A stretch of DNA of 61,853 nucleotides from Peptoniphilaceae bacterium AM52-5BH (GCA_027669155.1 JAQEDR010000013.1:1-61853); one strand, 5' to 3'; shown: positions 43,265 to 53,349, counted from the first letter of the stretch. Notes: generated by a model from the letters alone, not told the origin. Translations and numbers: made by a program.

Positions 43265-44958
43265 TGCTTTTAGAGCTATTTATAGATAATTTTGTAATAA
43301 TTAAAAGAAATCACATATATTTTGAGGAAGGCTTCAATGTCCTTACAGGTGAGACTGGTTCTGGAAAGAGTTTGATTCTTAATGCAATCAACCTTTGTTT
43401 AGGTGCAAGGGCAGATAAGGAAAGCATCGGAAGATTTGCTGATAAAACTATTATCGAGGCAGTATTTGAGGTTGATCCGGAGATTAAGACTATACTTTGC
43501 GATATGGATGTATCTTTTGATGATAATAAGCTCATAATAACTAGAACCATTGGCAAAAAATCATCGAGCATCAGAGTTAATGGAAGGATTACGAACCTTA
43601 ATAGTTTAAAAGAAATTTCCCATATTTTGATGGATATCTACAAGCAAGGTGATAGCAATTCTTTTATGAACAGTTCTAATTATCTAGATCTTATAGACAA
43701 TTTCACTAAAGATGATGAAAGTAAGAGACTTAGAGATTGCTTAAATAAGTCTTATCAGAAAAAATCAGAAATGCTAGAGAAGTTTGAAAAGCTAGATTTA
43801 TCCGAAGAGGAGATTACTAGAGAAAGAGATTTGATTAATTATCAGATTAATGAGATTGAAGAAGTAGATATTTTTAACCTTGATGAGGAAAAACTAGATA
43901 GGGAATATCAAAAACTAAATAATATCTCATCAATTATGAACTCTTCCAATAAAATCAAGGAGTATCTTGATTCAAGTGAGTTTGGACAAGTTTCTATTAC
44001 AAGTATGATAAATGAGTGTATTTCTGAAATCACTTCCTATACCTCAGTTGATGAGAAGATAGAGGACATTTACAAGAGTTTGGTAAATATTTCAGAGCTA
44101 ATAAATGATGTTTATCAAGATATAGATTCTTATGAATCATCCTTAGAGCAAGATCCTGAGAGAATATACGAACTAGATATGATAAATCAAACACTCTTTA
44201 GCTTGAAGAGAAAATACGGATCTAGCATAGAAGATATTAAAGAATACTATGATAAGATAAGCTTGAGGATTAAAGAACTCGATGAAATTGAGTCACTAAG
44301 AGCTAGTATAGATAAGGATATAGCAAAGATTGATAAAGACTTATCAGACTATGCTTCAAAATTAAGTGAAATTCGTAGAAATAAAAGTAAAATCCTTGAA
44401 GCAGAGATAAACAAGGCAATCAAAGAATTAGATATTAAGAATGGTAAGTTTAAGATTGAAATCGGGAAGAAAGAAAGTCTAGGGGCAAATGGATTTGATG
44501 ATATTGATTTTCTAATCAGTACCAACAGGGGTGATTCTCTAAAGCCTTTATCAAAAACTGCTTCTGGTGGAGAACTTTCTAGAATTATGCTTGCCTTCAA
44601 GGAAGTATTTTCTGATGCTGATAGCGTAGATACCTTGATATTTGATGAAATAGATACTGGAATAAGTGGTAGAACTGCTCAAGTTGTGGGCGAGAAAATC
44701 TTAGATTTGTCCAAGAAGAGACAGATTATAGCTATAAGCCACTTGCCTCAAATTGCATCTCTTGCAAATAACCATATACTTATCAAGAAAGAGGACGTTA
44801 AAGATTTCACTATAAGCAGTACAGAAAAACTATCCAATGGTGATCGTAGCTTAGAGATTGCAAGGATGATAAGCGGAGTAGATATCACATCTACTAGCAA
44901 GAAATCTGCGGAAGAAATGTTACAAATGGCGGAGGATTTAAGAAATGACGGAAGATAA
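43264..44958 (+). CDS. recN: DNA repair protein RecN
   Basis: A 564-residue SMC-like ATPase for double-strand-break repair. Walker A is LTGETGSGKSLIL (about 27-39). Two coiled-coil stretches lie at about 150-215 and 290-385. The ABC signature is ASGGELSRIML (about 434-444) and Walker B is TLIFDEIDTGISG (about 457-469). Length is normal. It overlaps argR by one base and the nudix gene by 14 nt. Confidence 0.95.
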   Translation: MLLELFIDNFVIIKRNHIYFEEGFNVLTGETGSGKSLILNAINLCLGARADKESIGRFADKTIIEAVFEVDPEIKTILCDMDVSFDDNKLIITRTIGKKSSSIRVNGRITNLNSLKEISHILMDIYKQGDSNSFMNSSNYLDLIDNFTKDDESKRLRDCLNKSYQKKSEMLEKFEKLDLSEEEITRERDLINYQINEIEEVDIFNLDEEKLDREYQKLNNISSIMNSSNKIKEYLDSSEFGQVSITSMINECISEITSYTSVDEKIEDIYKSLVNISELINDVYQDIDSYESSLEQDPERIYELDMINQTLFSLKRKYGSSIEDIKEYYDKISLRIKELDEIESLRASIDKDIAKIDKDLSDYASKLSEIRRNKSKILEAEINKAIKELDIKNGKFKIEIGKKESLGANGFDDIDFLISTNRGDSLKPLSKTASGGELSRIMLAFKEVFSDADSVDTLIFDEIDTGISGRTAQVVGEKILDLSKKRQIIAISHLPQIASLANNHILIKKEDVKDFTISSTEKLSNGDRSLEIARMISGVDITSTSKKSAEEMLQMAEDLRNDGR

Positions 44959-45496
44959 ATTTTATGAAAAATCTATAAAATCTGATACTATATATGATGG
45001 CAAGATTCTTAAGCTCAGGGTTGATACTGTTGAGCTAGAGAATAAGAAGTATTCGAAAAGAGAAATTGTAGATCATCAAAAGGGTGTAGGAATCATAGCT
45101 TTCGATGATGAAGATAAGTTATGGATGGTAAAACAATACAGAAAAGCTATAGATAAAGTGACGCTAGAAATTCCAGCAGGTCTAGTGGAAAGTAATGAGC
45201 TTCCAATTGAGACAGCTAAAAGAGAGCTCCAAGAAGAGGTGGGATATTTTCCTGAAAAAATCTCTTACTTATTCGACATGCACGCATCACCAGGTTTTAC
45301 AAATGATAAACTATCATTTTTTATAGCTAGTGATTTGGTAAAATCTGAGCTAGAACAAGATGAAGACGAAAATGTTATGGCCTTTTCCTACTCTATCGAT
45401 GATTTGTACAATATGATAGAAAACGGAGAGCTTACTGATGCAAAAAGTATTATAGCTGTTTTGTATGCGAAGAAAATGATAAATGAGCGAGACTAG
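44945..45496 (+). CDS. NUDIX hydrolase, ADP-ribose pyrophosphatase type
   Basis: A 183-residue NUDIX protein. The complete Nudix box, from G79 (GLVESNELPIETAKREL) to QEEVGY, is present, followed by the AdpP-type ASPGFTNDKLSFFIA region (about 119-133). Members hydrolyse ADP-ribose to AMP and ribose-5-phosphate. This gene is commonly found near recN, argR or xerD in Gram-positives. It overlaps both recN and scpA by 14 nt. Confidence 0.88.
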   Translation: MTEDKFYEKSIKSDTIYDGKILKLRVDTVELENKKYSKREIVDHQKGVGIIAFDDEDKLWMVKQYRKAIDKVTLEIPAGLVESNELPIETAKRELQEEVGYFPEKISYLFDMHASPGFTNDKLSFFIASDLVKSELEQDEDENVMAFSYSIDDLYNMIENGELTDAKSIIAVLYAKKMINERD

Positions 45497-46181
45497 GTTA
45501 AATATAGAACTAGAGGCCTTTACAGGCCCTTTTGATTTGCTTTTAAAATTAATCGAAAAAAAGAAAATAGATATCTACGATATAAAAATTGAAGAAATTA
45601 CAAACTTCTATCTAGAAGAAATTAATAAACTAGATGATAATATAGAGAATTTGTCGGAGTTTATTTATATTGCATCTATTCTTCTGACAATTAAGGCCAA
45701 TAAGCTGTTGCCTAAAGATAGTGATGATGACATAGAAGAGGAGTTTCTTTCTTATCTAATCTATTATAAGAAAATTAAATCGGTTGAAGATGAATTTAAG
45801 CTTATGGAAGATGAGGCTAGAAAGATTTACAGTAAATATCAAGAGGACCTTAGTAAGTTTGAAAGATATGAAGAAGTAAAGATTGATAAAGACATTAATA
45901 TACTGACACAAGAATTTAGAAAATTGATGACTAATTTGGAGAAAAAGACAGAGAAGTCTTTAGTCAGAAGCATTAAGCAAGAAGATGTAAATGATTATGT
46001 TGAAAAGATAAAAAAGACTTTAAATTTTACTAAAAAATTGGATTTATCTTCCCTAACGGACAGAATAAAGAATAAGGCCGAGTGTATAGCAACATTCTTA
46101 GCCCTACTAGAACTAGTCAAACTAAAGGAAATAAGCTTAGAGGCCAAGGGTTTAAATTCTTTTCTTGTTATAAAGAGGTAA
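45483..46181 (+). CDS. scpA: segregation and condensation protein A
   Basis: A 232-residue kleisin of the bacterial SMC condensin complex. The N-terminal [22 protein letters not shown] (about 13-34) is the diagnostic SMC-neck-binding region, and the C-terminal winged-helix [17 protein letters not shown] (about 204-220) binds the SMC head. scpB follows by one base. smc itself is not in the window. Confidence 0.93.
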   Translation: MSETRLNIELEAFTGPFDLLLKLIEKKKIDIYDIKIEEITNFYLEEINKLDDNIENLSEFIYIASILLTIKANKLLPKDSDDDIEEEFLSYLIYYKKIKSVEDEFKLMEDEARKIYSKYQEDLSKFERYEEVKIDKDINILTQEFRKLMTNLEKKTEKSLVRSIKQEDVNDYVEKIKKTLNFTKKLDLSSLTDRIKNKAECIATFLALLELVKLKEISLEAKGLNSFLVIKR

Positions 46182-46182
46182 T

Positions 46183-46713
46183 ATGGATAGAGAATATCTT
46201 AAAGGTTTAATTGAAGAAATTTTATATATTTGGGCAGAGCCTATAGATTTGGATGATCTTTCTGCTATAATTTTTGACTTTGACAAAAAGGATATTAAAA
46301 TTGCCCTTGAAGAGCTAATTGAGGAGAGAAATTCAAAAAAATCCGGACTTATAATTAGACAATTCGATAAGTCTTATCAATTCACTTCGAGATCTTGCCA
46401 TGACAAATATTTTGAAAAAGTAATCAAAAAATCAGAAAAAAAGCTTTCCACTTCAACCTTAGAAACTCTATCAATTATCGCTTACAAACAGCCCATTACC
46501 AGAGCTGAGATTGATAAGATAAGGGGTGTTAACTCCCAATCTACCATAGATTCTTTGATAGCTAGGGGACTAATTGCAGAAAATGGAAGACTTGATAAGA
46601 TTGGAAAGCCAATTATTTACGTAACAACCACAGACTTTCTTAAATATTTTAACATAACTTCTCTAGAGGAACTGCCAGAAATCGACTTAGAGGGAGAAGC
46701 TTATGAGGATTAA
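46183..46713 (+). CDS. scpB: segregation and condensation protein B
   Basis: A 176-residue ScpB with two winged-helix domains. [21 protein letters not shown] (about 5-25) starts the first; [27 protein letters not shown] (about 91-117) is the family signature in the second. It dimerises and binds ScpA. It overlaps rluB by 11 nt, a common arrangement. Confidence 0.93.
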   Translation: MDREYLKGLIEEILYIWAEPIDLDDLSAIIFDFDKKDIKIALEELIEERNSKKSGLIIRQFDKSYQFTSRSCHDKYFEKVIKKSEKKLSTSTLETLSIIAYKQPITRAEIDKIRGVNSQSTIDSLIARGLIAENGRLDKIGKPIIYVTTTDFLKYFNITSLEELPEIDLEGEAYED

Positions 46714-47404
46714 TAAGTATATAGCCAGAAGTGGATACACCTCAAGGAGAAAGGCCGATGAACTTGTAAAAAATGGCAAGGTTAAAGTTAATGGAAAGCT
46801 TACATATGAGCTAGGCCTTGATATAAGGGAATCTGATATAGTTGAAATTGATGGTGAGATTTTAGAGATTGAAGAAAAAATCTACATCAAATTGTATAAG
46901 CCGAGAGGATATATCACTAGTAACTTCGACCCTTACAACGACCGTGACTTAAATGATTTAGTGAAATTAGATCAAAGATTTTTCGCTGCAGGAAGACTCG
47001 ATAAGGATAGCGAAGGTCTATTAATAATCACAAATGATGGTCTCTTCACTAATCAAATAATTCATCCTAGTAAGAAGCTTGATAAAACTTACATAGTTAG
47101 GGTGAATCGATTATTAAATAAGAAAGAATGTCAACAATTCGAATCTGGGATTGATATAGGAAACTCTGAAATAACATCTGATTCTAGGATAGACTTGATT
47201 GATAAGAAAAATAAAACCTACAAAGTTACAATTCATCAGGGATACAATAGGCAAATAAGAAGGATGTTCGCTTGCTTTTCAAGCGAGGTAAGAATGCTTA
47301 AAAGAATTAGTATAGGCCCTATCAAACTTTATGATATGAAGCCTTATGAAAAAAGGAACTTTGACCAAGATGAGATGGATTTTGTAAGAAAAACGAGGGG
47401 ATAG
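46703..47404 (+). CDS. rluB: 23S rRNA pseudouridine synthase (RluB/RsuA family)
   Basis: A 233-residue large-subunit pseudouridine synthase. An N-terminal S4 RNA-binding domain ([22 protein letters not shown], about 1-22) is followed by the catalytic motif [19 protein letters not shown] (about 95-113) with the conserved aspartate, and [11 protein letters not shown] (about 179-189). The target is probably U2605 of 23S rRNA by analogy with RluB next to ScpB in other genomes. Its stop codon lies within a terminator stem. Confidence 0.92.
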   Translation: MRINKYIARSGYTSRRKADELVKNGKVKVNGKLTYELGLDIRESDIVEIDGEILEIEEKIYIKLYKPRGYITSNFDPYNDRDLNDLVKLDQRFFAAGRLDKDSEGLLIITNDGLFTNQIIHPSKKLDKTYIVRVNRLLNKKECQQFESGIDIGNSEITSDSRIDLIDKKNKTYKVTIHQGYNRQIRRMFACFSSEVRMLKRISIGPIKLYDMKPYEKRNFDQDEMDFVRKTRG

Positions 47405-47422
47405 AGGTCTATCTCTTTTTTT
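47398..47422 (+). terminator. terminator overlapping the rluB stop codon
   Basis: GGGATAG-AGGT-CTATCTC (7 bp, one wobble), then seven T. It separates scpAB-rluB from the next unit. Confidence 0.7.
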
Positions 47423-47426
47423 ACGG

Positions 47427-47432
47427 TAAAAT
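47427..47432 (+). promoter_or_regulatory. -10 box suggesting a leaderless transcript
   Basis: TAAAAT ends 6 nt before the ATG at 47439, and no ribosome binding site is visible between them. Transcription would start at or next to the start codon. No good -35 is seen. Confidence 0.3.
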
Positions 47433-47438
47433 TTATAT

Positions 47439-48650
47439 ATGAGAAAGATTGGAATAATAGGTGCAGGTCCAGCTGGAGTCTTTGCAGCTATTCATATAAA
47501 AAACGAAAACAACGAAGTCTACTTAATAGACAAAAATAAAAATATCGGCGAGAAGCTAAAAATTACAGGTAATGGAAGATGCAATGTAACCAATGCCAAG
47601 TACTATGATGAATTTATGGAAAATATTATTAGAAATAAGAATTTTCTATATTCTTCATTTACTAGATTTGATAATTACTCTTTGATAGATTTCTTGAATA
47701 AGGAAGGCATTGAAACGATAATAGAAGATGATGGTAAGGTATTTCCTAAGTCTTCTAAGTCGAGTGAAATTATTTCTTTATTTGAAAGATTGATTAAGGA
47801 AAAAGGAATTGAATTTATCCCGAATACAAGAGTTATTAATATAGAAAAGACTGAATGTTTTCTAGTAGAAACATCTGGGAAGAAATATAAATTTGATAGC
47901 CTTATTATTGCAACAGGTGGTCTAACTTATCCTAAAACAGGATCAAGTGGTGATGGCTATGCCTTCGCCCAAAGCCTTGGTCATAATATAATCGAAGCGA
48001 AGCCTTCCCTAATGCCACTTTACCTAAAAGAGAGGCTTGATGTAAGAGCCTTAAGTCTATCTGATAAAGTACTTAGCCTAAAAACTAAACAAAATTCATT
48101 TGAGATAAGAGGCGATATAATGCTTACTTCAAGTTTTATTACAGGCCCAGCTGCCCTTAAGATTCAAGCTATGGCAGCAAGAGATGATCTAGAAACTATA
48201 GCTATAGATTTTCTTCCATCCTATTCAGAAAAAGAGCTTGATGATTTATTAATATCTTTGCTGGAGAAAAATAGCAAAAAGAACATATCAAATGTTTTAA
48301 ATACAATATTAAATGATCAGCTAATATCGCTTATTATGGATAAATCTGGAGTGGATAAAGATATAAGTGCTAGTGAGCTTAGCCGACATGATAGAAAAAA
48401 CATTGTATCAATATTTAAAAATTTTGAACTTAAATTAAGTAAAAAAGTAAATTACAAAAACGCTGTGGTAACTAGTGGAGGCGTAGATCTTAAAGAAATA
48501 AATCCAAAAACAATGGAATCAAAGCTAGTTAAGGATTTATACTTTATAGGAGAAGTCCTAGATATCGACGCTCTCACTGGAGGTTTCAATTTACAGATTG
48601 CCTTCACTACAGCCTACGCAGCAAGTCTTGATATAAAGGAGAAGATATGA
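47439..48650 (+). CDS. HI0933-family NAD(P)/FAD-dependent oxidoreductase
   Basis: A 403-residue flavoprotein of the HI0933/YhiN family. The N-terminal dinucleotide fold GIIGAGPAGVFAAIHI (about 4-19), KLKITGNGRCNVTNA (about 43-57) and ATGGLTYPKTGSSGDGYAFA (about 159-178) are diagnostic, with the FAD-capping VTSGGVDLKEINPKTMESK and GEVLDIDALTGGFNLQ at the C-terminus. The physiological reaction is not established. Its stop overlaps the cmk start. It lacks an obvious ribosome binding site. Confidence 0.9.
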   Translation: MRKIGIIGAGPAGVFAAIHIKNENNEVYLIDKNKNIGEKLKITGNGRCNVTNAKYYDEFMENIIRNKNFLYSSFTRFDNYSLIDFLNKEGIETIIEDDGKVFPKSSKSSEIISLFERLIKEKGIEFIPNTRVINIEKTECFLVETSGKKYKFDSLIIATGGLTYPKTGSSGDGYAFAQSLGHNIIEAKPSLMPLYLKERLDVRALSLSDKVLSLKTKQNSFEIRGDIMLTSSFITGPAALKIQAMAARDDLETIAIDFLPSYSEKELDDLLISLLEKNSKKNISNVLNTILNDQLISLIMDKSGVDKDISASELSRHDRKNIVSIFKNFELKLSKKVNYKNAVVTSGGVDLKEINPKTMESKLVKDLYFIGEVLDIDALTGGFNLQIAFTTAYAASLDIKEKI

Positions 48651-49297
48651 CATATATAATAGCACTTGATGGACCAAGTGGCTCTGGCAAATCTACCATT
48701 GCCCAAAAATTATCTGAGAGCTTAGGGATTGAATACCTAAACACTGGATCTATGTATAGGGCAGTTACCAAATATTTCTTGGATAATGATATAAAAGAAA
48801 GAGACTTAGATAAAATCATTGAAAATTTAAAAAACATACAAATTAATTTTAATGAGGGAGCTATTTTTCTTAATGGAGACGACGTTAGCAAAGAAATAAG
48901 AAGTGATTTAGTTACAAAAAATGTATCCTGGGTTTCGGCTAATGAGAAGGTCAGAGAAAAACTTGTTGATATGCAAAGGCAAATTGCTAAAAATACAAGT
49001 TTTATATTAGATGGAAGGGATATAGGAACAGTAGTTTTTCCTAATGCTAAGTACAAGTTTTTCCTTACAGCAAGTCCTAGGGTAAGGGCTTTGAGAAGAT
49101 TTGAGCAAAATGAATCGGATTTAAGTCTAGAAGAATTAGAAAAATCTATTATCAAAAGAGACGAATATGATTCAAATAGAGAGACATCTCCTTTAAGAAA
49201 AGCAGAAGACGCATGCTTGATTGATAATTCTGACTTAAATATTGAAGAGACGATAGATATGATTTTAGATATGATGGATAGTGAAGATGTTATATAA
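48647..49297 (+). CDS. cmk: cytidylate kinase
   Basis: A 216-residue CMP/dCMP kinase. The P-loop LDGPSGSGKSTIAQKL is at about 6-21, YLNTGSMYRA at about 30-39, LDGRDIGTVVFPNAKYK at about 121-137, and SPLRKAEDACLIDNS at about 182-196. It overlaps the flavoprotein gene by 4 nt and plsC by a few bases; the cmk-plsC-ispH-rpsA order is typical of Clostridia. Confidence 0.95.
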   Translation: MTYIIALDGPSGSGKSTIAQKLSESLGIEYLNTGSMYRAVTKYFLDNDIKERDLDKIIENLKNIQINFNEGAIFLNGDDVSKEIRSDLVTKNVSWVSANEKVREKLVDMQRQIAKNTSFILDGRDIGTVVFPNAKYKFFLTASPRVRALRRFEQNESDLSLEELEKSIIKRDEYDSNRETSPLRKAEDACLIDNSDLNIEETIDMILDMMDSEDVI

Positions 49298-49889
49298 TTT
49301 TTTAGTAGTGCTTTTAAAAATAATATGTATACCTATCTTTAGGATTAGAGTAAAGGGTCTTGAAAATATCGAAGAAACAGATAAAGTTATCGTATGCGCT
49401 AACCATAAGTCTTTGTTGGATCCTATATTTTTAGCAATAAGTTTACCTCAGAGAATCTATTTTATGGCGAAGAAAGAACTTTTTGATAAGCCTTTTGTAG
49501 GTGGATTTCTAAAAGCCCTTGGAGCTTTTCCAGTAGATAGATTTGGGCGAGACTTAAAAGCTTTGAGAGCTTCTGTAGCATTGGTTAATGAAGAGAAGAT
49601 TCTTGGGATTTTCCCTGAAGGAACTAGGGTTAAAGAAGCTAAGAGAGAGAATGTTAAAGATGGTGTTGCATTTATCGCCTTAAAAGCAAAAGCCGATATA
49701 ATGCCAGTAGAGATAATTTCTACTTATAAGCCATTTAGAAAAAGTGAAATTTTGATAAAAAAACCTATAGCTGTTAATGAATTCGCTTCCCTTAAGAACA
49801 AAGAAGCTATGAAGAAGATGACAGATAGAGTTTATGATAAAATCTATGAGCATCACACGATTGTGGAAAGTGAGAATCAATGGAAATAA
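49287..49889 (+). CDS. plsC: 1-acyl-sn-glycerol-3-phosphate acyltransferase
   Basis: A 200-residue LPLAT/AGPAT acyltransferase making phosphatidic acid from lysophosphatidic acid. The NHKSLLDP motif gives the H-x4-D catalytic pair (H40, D45), and FPEGTR near 115 binds the phosphate. An N-terminal hydrophobic stretch (about 1-18) probably anchors it to the membrane. The start at ATG 49287 is preferred over a GTG at 49281; neither has a strong ribosome binding site, as expected for coupling to cmk. It completes the lipid link with FakA/FakB, though the donor (acyl-ACP) is inferred. Confidence 0.9.
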   Translation: MLYNFLVVLLKIICIPIFRIRVKGLENIEETDKVIVCANHKSLLDPIFLAISLPQRIYFMAKKELFDKPFVGGFLKALGAFPVDRFGRDLKALRASVALVNEEKILGIFPEGTRVKEAKRENVKDGVAFIALKAKADIMPVEIISTYKPFRKSEILIKKPIAVNEFASLKNKEAMKKMTDRVYDKIYEHHTIVESENQWK

Positions 49890-51940
49890 TTATTGCAAAA
49901 TATTCAGGATTTTGCGGTGGTGTAAGAAGGTCGGTAGAGCTTGCCGAAGAAGCAATAAAGAAGGAAGGCAAGCGCTACTGTGTAGGGCCTTTGATACATA
50001 ATCCGCAATTAGTCGAGAAATTAGAAAATGAAGGACTAAAAGTTGTTGATAAGAAAGAAGCTCTAAAGATAAAGGATTCTACTATTCTTATTAGGGCGCA
50101 CGGAGAAAGTGCCGAATTTAAAGAGAAGCTTTTAGCAAATGGTAACGAAGTATTAGATGCTACTTGTCCAGTACTAAACAATATTTACAAAAAGATTATA
50201 GAGAAGGAAAATGATGGATACCAGGTAGTAATTGTTGGAGATAAAACACATCCAGAAATAATTGCTATGGAATCTTTCCTAAACAATGGTATAATAGTTT
50301 CAGATGAGACTGAAGCAAAAAATATAAAATGTAATAACAAGCTATATGTTGTTAGTCAAACTACAAATAGGCTTGATTATTTTTATGATATTGCTAACAA
50401 GTTAAAAGAAAATAATGATAGTGTAGTAATAGAAAACACAATATGTAAAGCAACTGAAAATAGGCAACAAGCAGCCAAATCCTTAGCAAAGGAAGTTGAT
50501 TGCATGATTGTAGCTGGTGGTTTTAATAGTTCTAATACAAATAAGCTATATCAAGTAGCTAATATGTATTGTAAAAATGTTTTTAGGATTGAAACTGTTA
50601 AAGATCTACCTTTGCAAAAGCTCTCTAAATTTAAAAAAGTTGGTATAATCGCAGGTGCCTCTACACCTGATGAGATTATCGAGGAGGTAGTAAGTAGTAT
50701 GGATGAATTCACAAAAGAAGAATTTATGAACAGTCTAGAGGATAGTTTAAAGAAGATTTACCCAAAGGAAATCGTAAAGGGTACAGTTATTGATGTCAAG
50801 GATGATGAAGTATTCGTTGACATTCAATTTAGAGCTGACGGAATTATCAAACTAGACGAAATGACAGAAGAAGAAGCAAAAGATCCAAAAAACAGTTTTA
50901 ACGTAGGCGATGAAATTGACGTATTCGTTATCAAACTAGATGACGGAGAAGGCAATGTTTCACTTTCTACAAGAAGAGTTGAAGGAATGAAGGTTTGGAC
51001 AGACCTAGCAGAAAAGGCTGAAAACGATGAGTTAGTTCACGGTGTAGTAAGTGGATTTAACAAGGGTGGTCTTACTGTTAATGTTGATGGAATTAATGGA
51101 TTTGTTCCAGCAAGCCAAATCGCAACATACTTTGTTAAAAACTTCAAGAAATTCGTTGGAGAAGAGTGGGATCTAAAAATCATCAGCATCGATGAAAGAA
51201 AAAATAGACTAGTTCTTTCTAGAAAAGAAGTAGTTGAAGATGAACTTGACGGACTTTGGGACGAACTTGAAGAAGGTGAAGTTGTAACTGGAAAAGTTGC
51301 AAGACTTACAGACTTCGGTGCTTTCGTTGAAGTAAACGGTCTTGATGGACTCCTACACGTATCAGACATCGCTTGGAGCAGAGTTGAACACCCATCTGAT
51401 GTACTAAATGTTGGAGATGAAATCGAAGTTAAAATTCTAAAATTAAATCAAGAAAAGAACAGAATTTCTCTTGGACGTAAACAACTTCTAGAAAAACCAT
51501 TTGAAGCATTCGTTAACCAACACGAAGTTGGCGATGTTGTAACTGGTAAGGTTGTTAACCTACTTGACTTTGGTGCTTTCGTTGAAGTAGCAGACGGAGT
51601 TGAAGGACTAGTTCACGTTTCAGAAATTTCTTGGGAACATGTTGAAAAGCCATCTGATGAACTTAACGTTGGTGATGAAATCGAAGTTAAGATCATAAGC
51701 ATCGACAAAGATGAAGAAAAAGTTGGCCTAAGCATCAAAGCTCTAAAAGAAGCTCCAGAAAGACCTGAAAGAAGAGCTAAGAGACCTCAAAGAAACAACG
51801 ATAGACCAAGAAGAAGACCAGAAAGAGATAATTCTGCTTCATTTGGTGATGACGATCTAAATAACAATTTAGGTAACCTACTAGAACAAGCATTATCTGA
51901 ACAAGGTAATGAAGGTTTATTAGAAGGCGAAGAAGAATAA
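49880..51940 (+). CDS. ispH: fusion of 4-hydroxy-3-methylbut-2-enyl diphosphate reductase and ribosomal protein S1
   Basis: A 686-residue fusion. Residues about 1-280 are IspH, the last MEP-pathway enzyme, with the three [4Fe-4S] cysteines in GFCGGV (C12), DATCPV (near 95) and NTICKATENRQ (near 190), and the HGE motif near 75. Residues about 296-625 hold four S1 RNA-binding domains, the third and fourth starting VTGKVARLTDFGAFVE and VTGKVVNLLDFGAFVE. A basic Arg/Pro tail (about 630-655) and an acidic end follow. The fusion is known in Clostridia. Codon use appears more restricted in the S1 half, as if highly expressed. Confidence 0.94.
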   Translation: MEIIIAKYSGFCGGVRRSVELAEEAIKKEGKRYCVGPLIHNPQLVEKLENEGLKVVDKKEALKIKDSTILIRAHGESAEFKEKLLANGNEVLDATCPVLNNIYKKIIEKENDGYQVVIVGDKTHPEIIAMESFLNNGIIVSDETEAKNIKCNNKLYVVSQTTNRLDYFYDIANKLKENNDSVVIENTICKATENRQQAAKSLAKEVDCMIVAGGFNSSNTNKLYQVANMYCKNVFRIETVKDLPLQKLSKFKKVGIIAGASTPDEIIEEVVSSMDEFTKEEFMNSLEDSLKKIYPKEIVKGTVIDVKDDEVFVDIQFRADGIIKLDEMTEEEAKDPKNSFNVGDEIDVFVIKLDDGEGNVSLSTRRVEGMKVWTDLAEKAENDELVHGVVSGFNKGGLTVNVDGINGFVPASQIATYFVKNFKKFVGEEWDLKIISIDERKNRLVLSRKEVVEDELDGLWDELEEGEVVTGKVARLTDFGAFVEVNGLDGLLHVSDIAWSRVEHPSDVLNVGDEIEVKILKLNQEKNRISLGRKQLLEKPFEAFVNQHEVGDVVTGKVVNLLDFGAFVEVADGVEGLVHVSEISWEHVEKPSDELNVGDEIEVKIISIDKDEEKVGLSIKALKEAPERPERRAKRPQRNNDRPRRRPERDNSASFGDDDLNNNLGNLLEQALSEQGNEGLLEGEEE

Positions 51941-51941
51941 A

Positions 51942-51957
51942 TCTTAGAATTCTAAGA
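51942..51957. other. 16-bp perfect palindrome
   Basis: TCTTAGAATTCTAAGA directly precedes the terminator after the ispH-S1 fusion. It may add to the terminator structure or be an mRNA-processing signal. Confidence 0.4.
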
Positions 51958-51986
51958 GGAGATGATTAAATCATCTCCTTTTTTGA
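51957..51986 (+). terminator. terminator after the ispH-S1 fusion
   Basis: AGGAGATGATT and AATCATCTCCT are perfect complements, followed by TTTTTT. Confidence 0.85.
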
Positions 51987-51999
51987 TGATTGGAGTAAT

Positions 52000-53349
52000 A
52001 TGCAAGTAAAAGAAAAATACAAAAATTATTTTAAGGGTAAAACATATAATATAACAACCTTTGGTTGTCAAATGAATGAGCACGACTCTGAAAGAATATC
52101 TTATATACTTGAAGATTTGGGATATGAAAAGACAGAAGATAGGTCAAGTGCAGATTTTATTTTATTTAACACATGTCTAGTAAGAGAAAATGCCGAGCTA
52201 AAGCTCTACGGCCAAGTATCTTCCCTTAAGAAGTTAAAAAAAGAACATCCTGAAAAGATTATCGCTGTCTCAGGTTGTATGATGCAAACATCAACCGCAA
52301 GAGAAGTTATTATAAAAGATCACAAGGAAGTAGATATTATCTTTGGTACAAAGAATATCAACTCCTTAGCAGACCTCATATTTAGATATCTAGAAACAAA
52401 TGAGCGCGTTATAGATATATCTACAGACGATGTAAAGGATGATTATGTAAATTATAACACCTTAAACGACTTCCAAGCTTTTGTAAATATTATGACTGGA
52501 TGCGATAATTTCTGCTCTTATTGTATAGTACCTGAATCAAGAGGTAGGGAAGAATCAAGGAGACCTTCTGCAATTCTCGCTGAGGTTGAGCATTTAGTAG
52601 AAGAAGGATACAAGGAGATAACTCTTTTAGGTCAAAATGTAAACTCCTACGGCAACAAAGCAGATTTTGATATGACTTTCCCACAATTATTGGAGAAGAT
52701 TAGTCAAATTGACGGCCTTAAGAGACTAAGATTTACTACAAGTCATCCAAAAGACTTGTCTGATGAGTTGATAGAAGTAATAAAAAATAATGATAATATA
52801 TGTAATTACTTCCACCTACCCCTACAATCCGGATCAAGCATGGTCCTTAAGGATATGAATAGAAAGTATGATCAGGAAAAATATATAGAAAGAGCTAAGA
52901 AATTAAGAGAAGAAATTCCAGGAATTGCGATCTCTACAGATATTATTGTAGGTTACCCAACTGAAACTGAAGAGGATTTTAAGGAGACTCTAAAGGTATG
53001 TAGAGAAATAGAATTTGATTCAGCCTTCACCTTTAAGTATTCACCTAGACCAAAAACTAGGGCGGCAAAACTTACTCCAATAGACGATGAAATAGTTCAA
53101 GATAGGTTTGATAGGCTCTTAGATACAATTTATCCAATATTTAACGAGAAAAATAAAGAATATATTGGAAAAACTGTAGAAGTTCTCTTAGAATCAGAAA
53201 GTAAGAACAATCCTGATATCCTTACAGGAAGAACCGATACATTTAAGTTAGTCCATGTTAAGGCGGATAAAAAATTAATTGGAGAAATTGTAAAGGTTAA
53301 AATTACAGATAATACATCGTTTACAATATCAGGAGACCTTGTAGAATAA
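52000..53349 (+). CDS. miaB: tRNA-2-methylthio-N6-dimethylallyladenosine synthase
   Basis: A 449-residue radical-SAM methylthiotransferase acting on i6A37 of tRNAs. The N-terminal UPF0004 domain contains ITTFGCQMNEHDSE and a SGCMMQ cluster region; the radical-SAM triad is in GCDNFCSYCIVP (about 167-178), with LGQNVNSYG near 210. The C-terminal TRAM domain occupies about 375-449. It sits alone between two terminators, so it has its own transcript or depends on readthrough. Confidence 0.94.
   Translation: MQVKEKYKNYFKGKTYNITTFGCQMNEHDSERISYILEDLGYEKTEDRSSADFILFNTCLVRENAELKLYGQVSSLKKLKKEHPEKIIAVSGCMMQTSTAREVIIKDHKEVDIIFGTKNINSLADLIFRYLETNERVIDISTDDVKDDYVNYNTLNDFQAFVNIMTGCDNFCSYCIVPESRGREESRRPSAILAEVEHLVEEGYKEITLLGQNVNSYGNKADFDMTFPQLLEKISQIDGLKRLRFTTSHPKDLSDELIEVIKNNDNICNYFHLPLQSGSSMVLKDMNRKYDQEKYIERAKKLREEIPGIAISTDIIVGYPTETEEDFKETLKVCREIEFDSAFTFKYSPRPKTRAAKLTPIDDEIVQDRFDRLLDTIYPIFNEKNKEYIGKTVEVLLESESKNNPDILTGRTDTFKLVHVKADKKLIGEIVKVKITDNTSFTISGDLVE

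Noticed and set aside
48607..49155. 182-codon open frame on the minus strand across cmk
   Set aside because: It is antisense to cmk, whose kinase motifs are intact; no ribosome binding site or protein family pattern.
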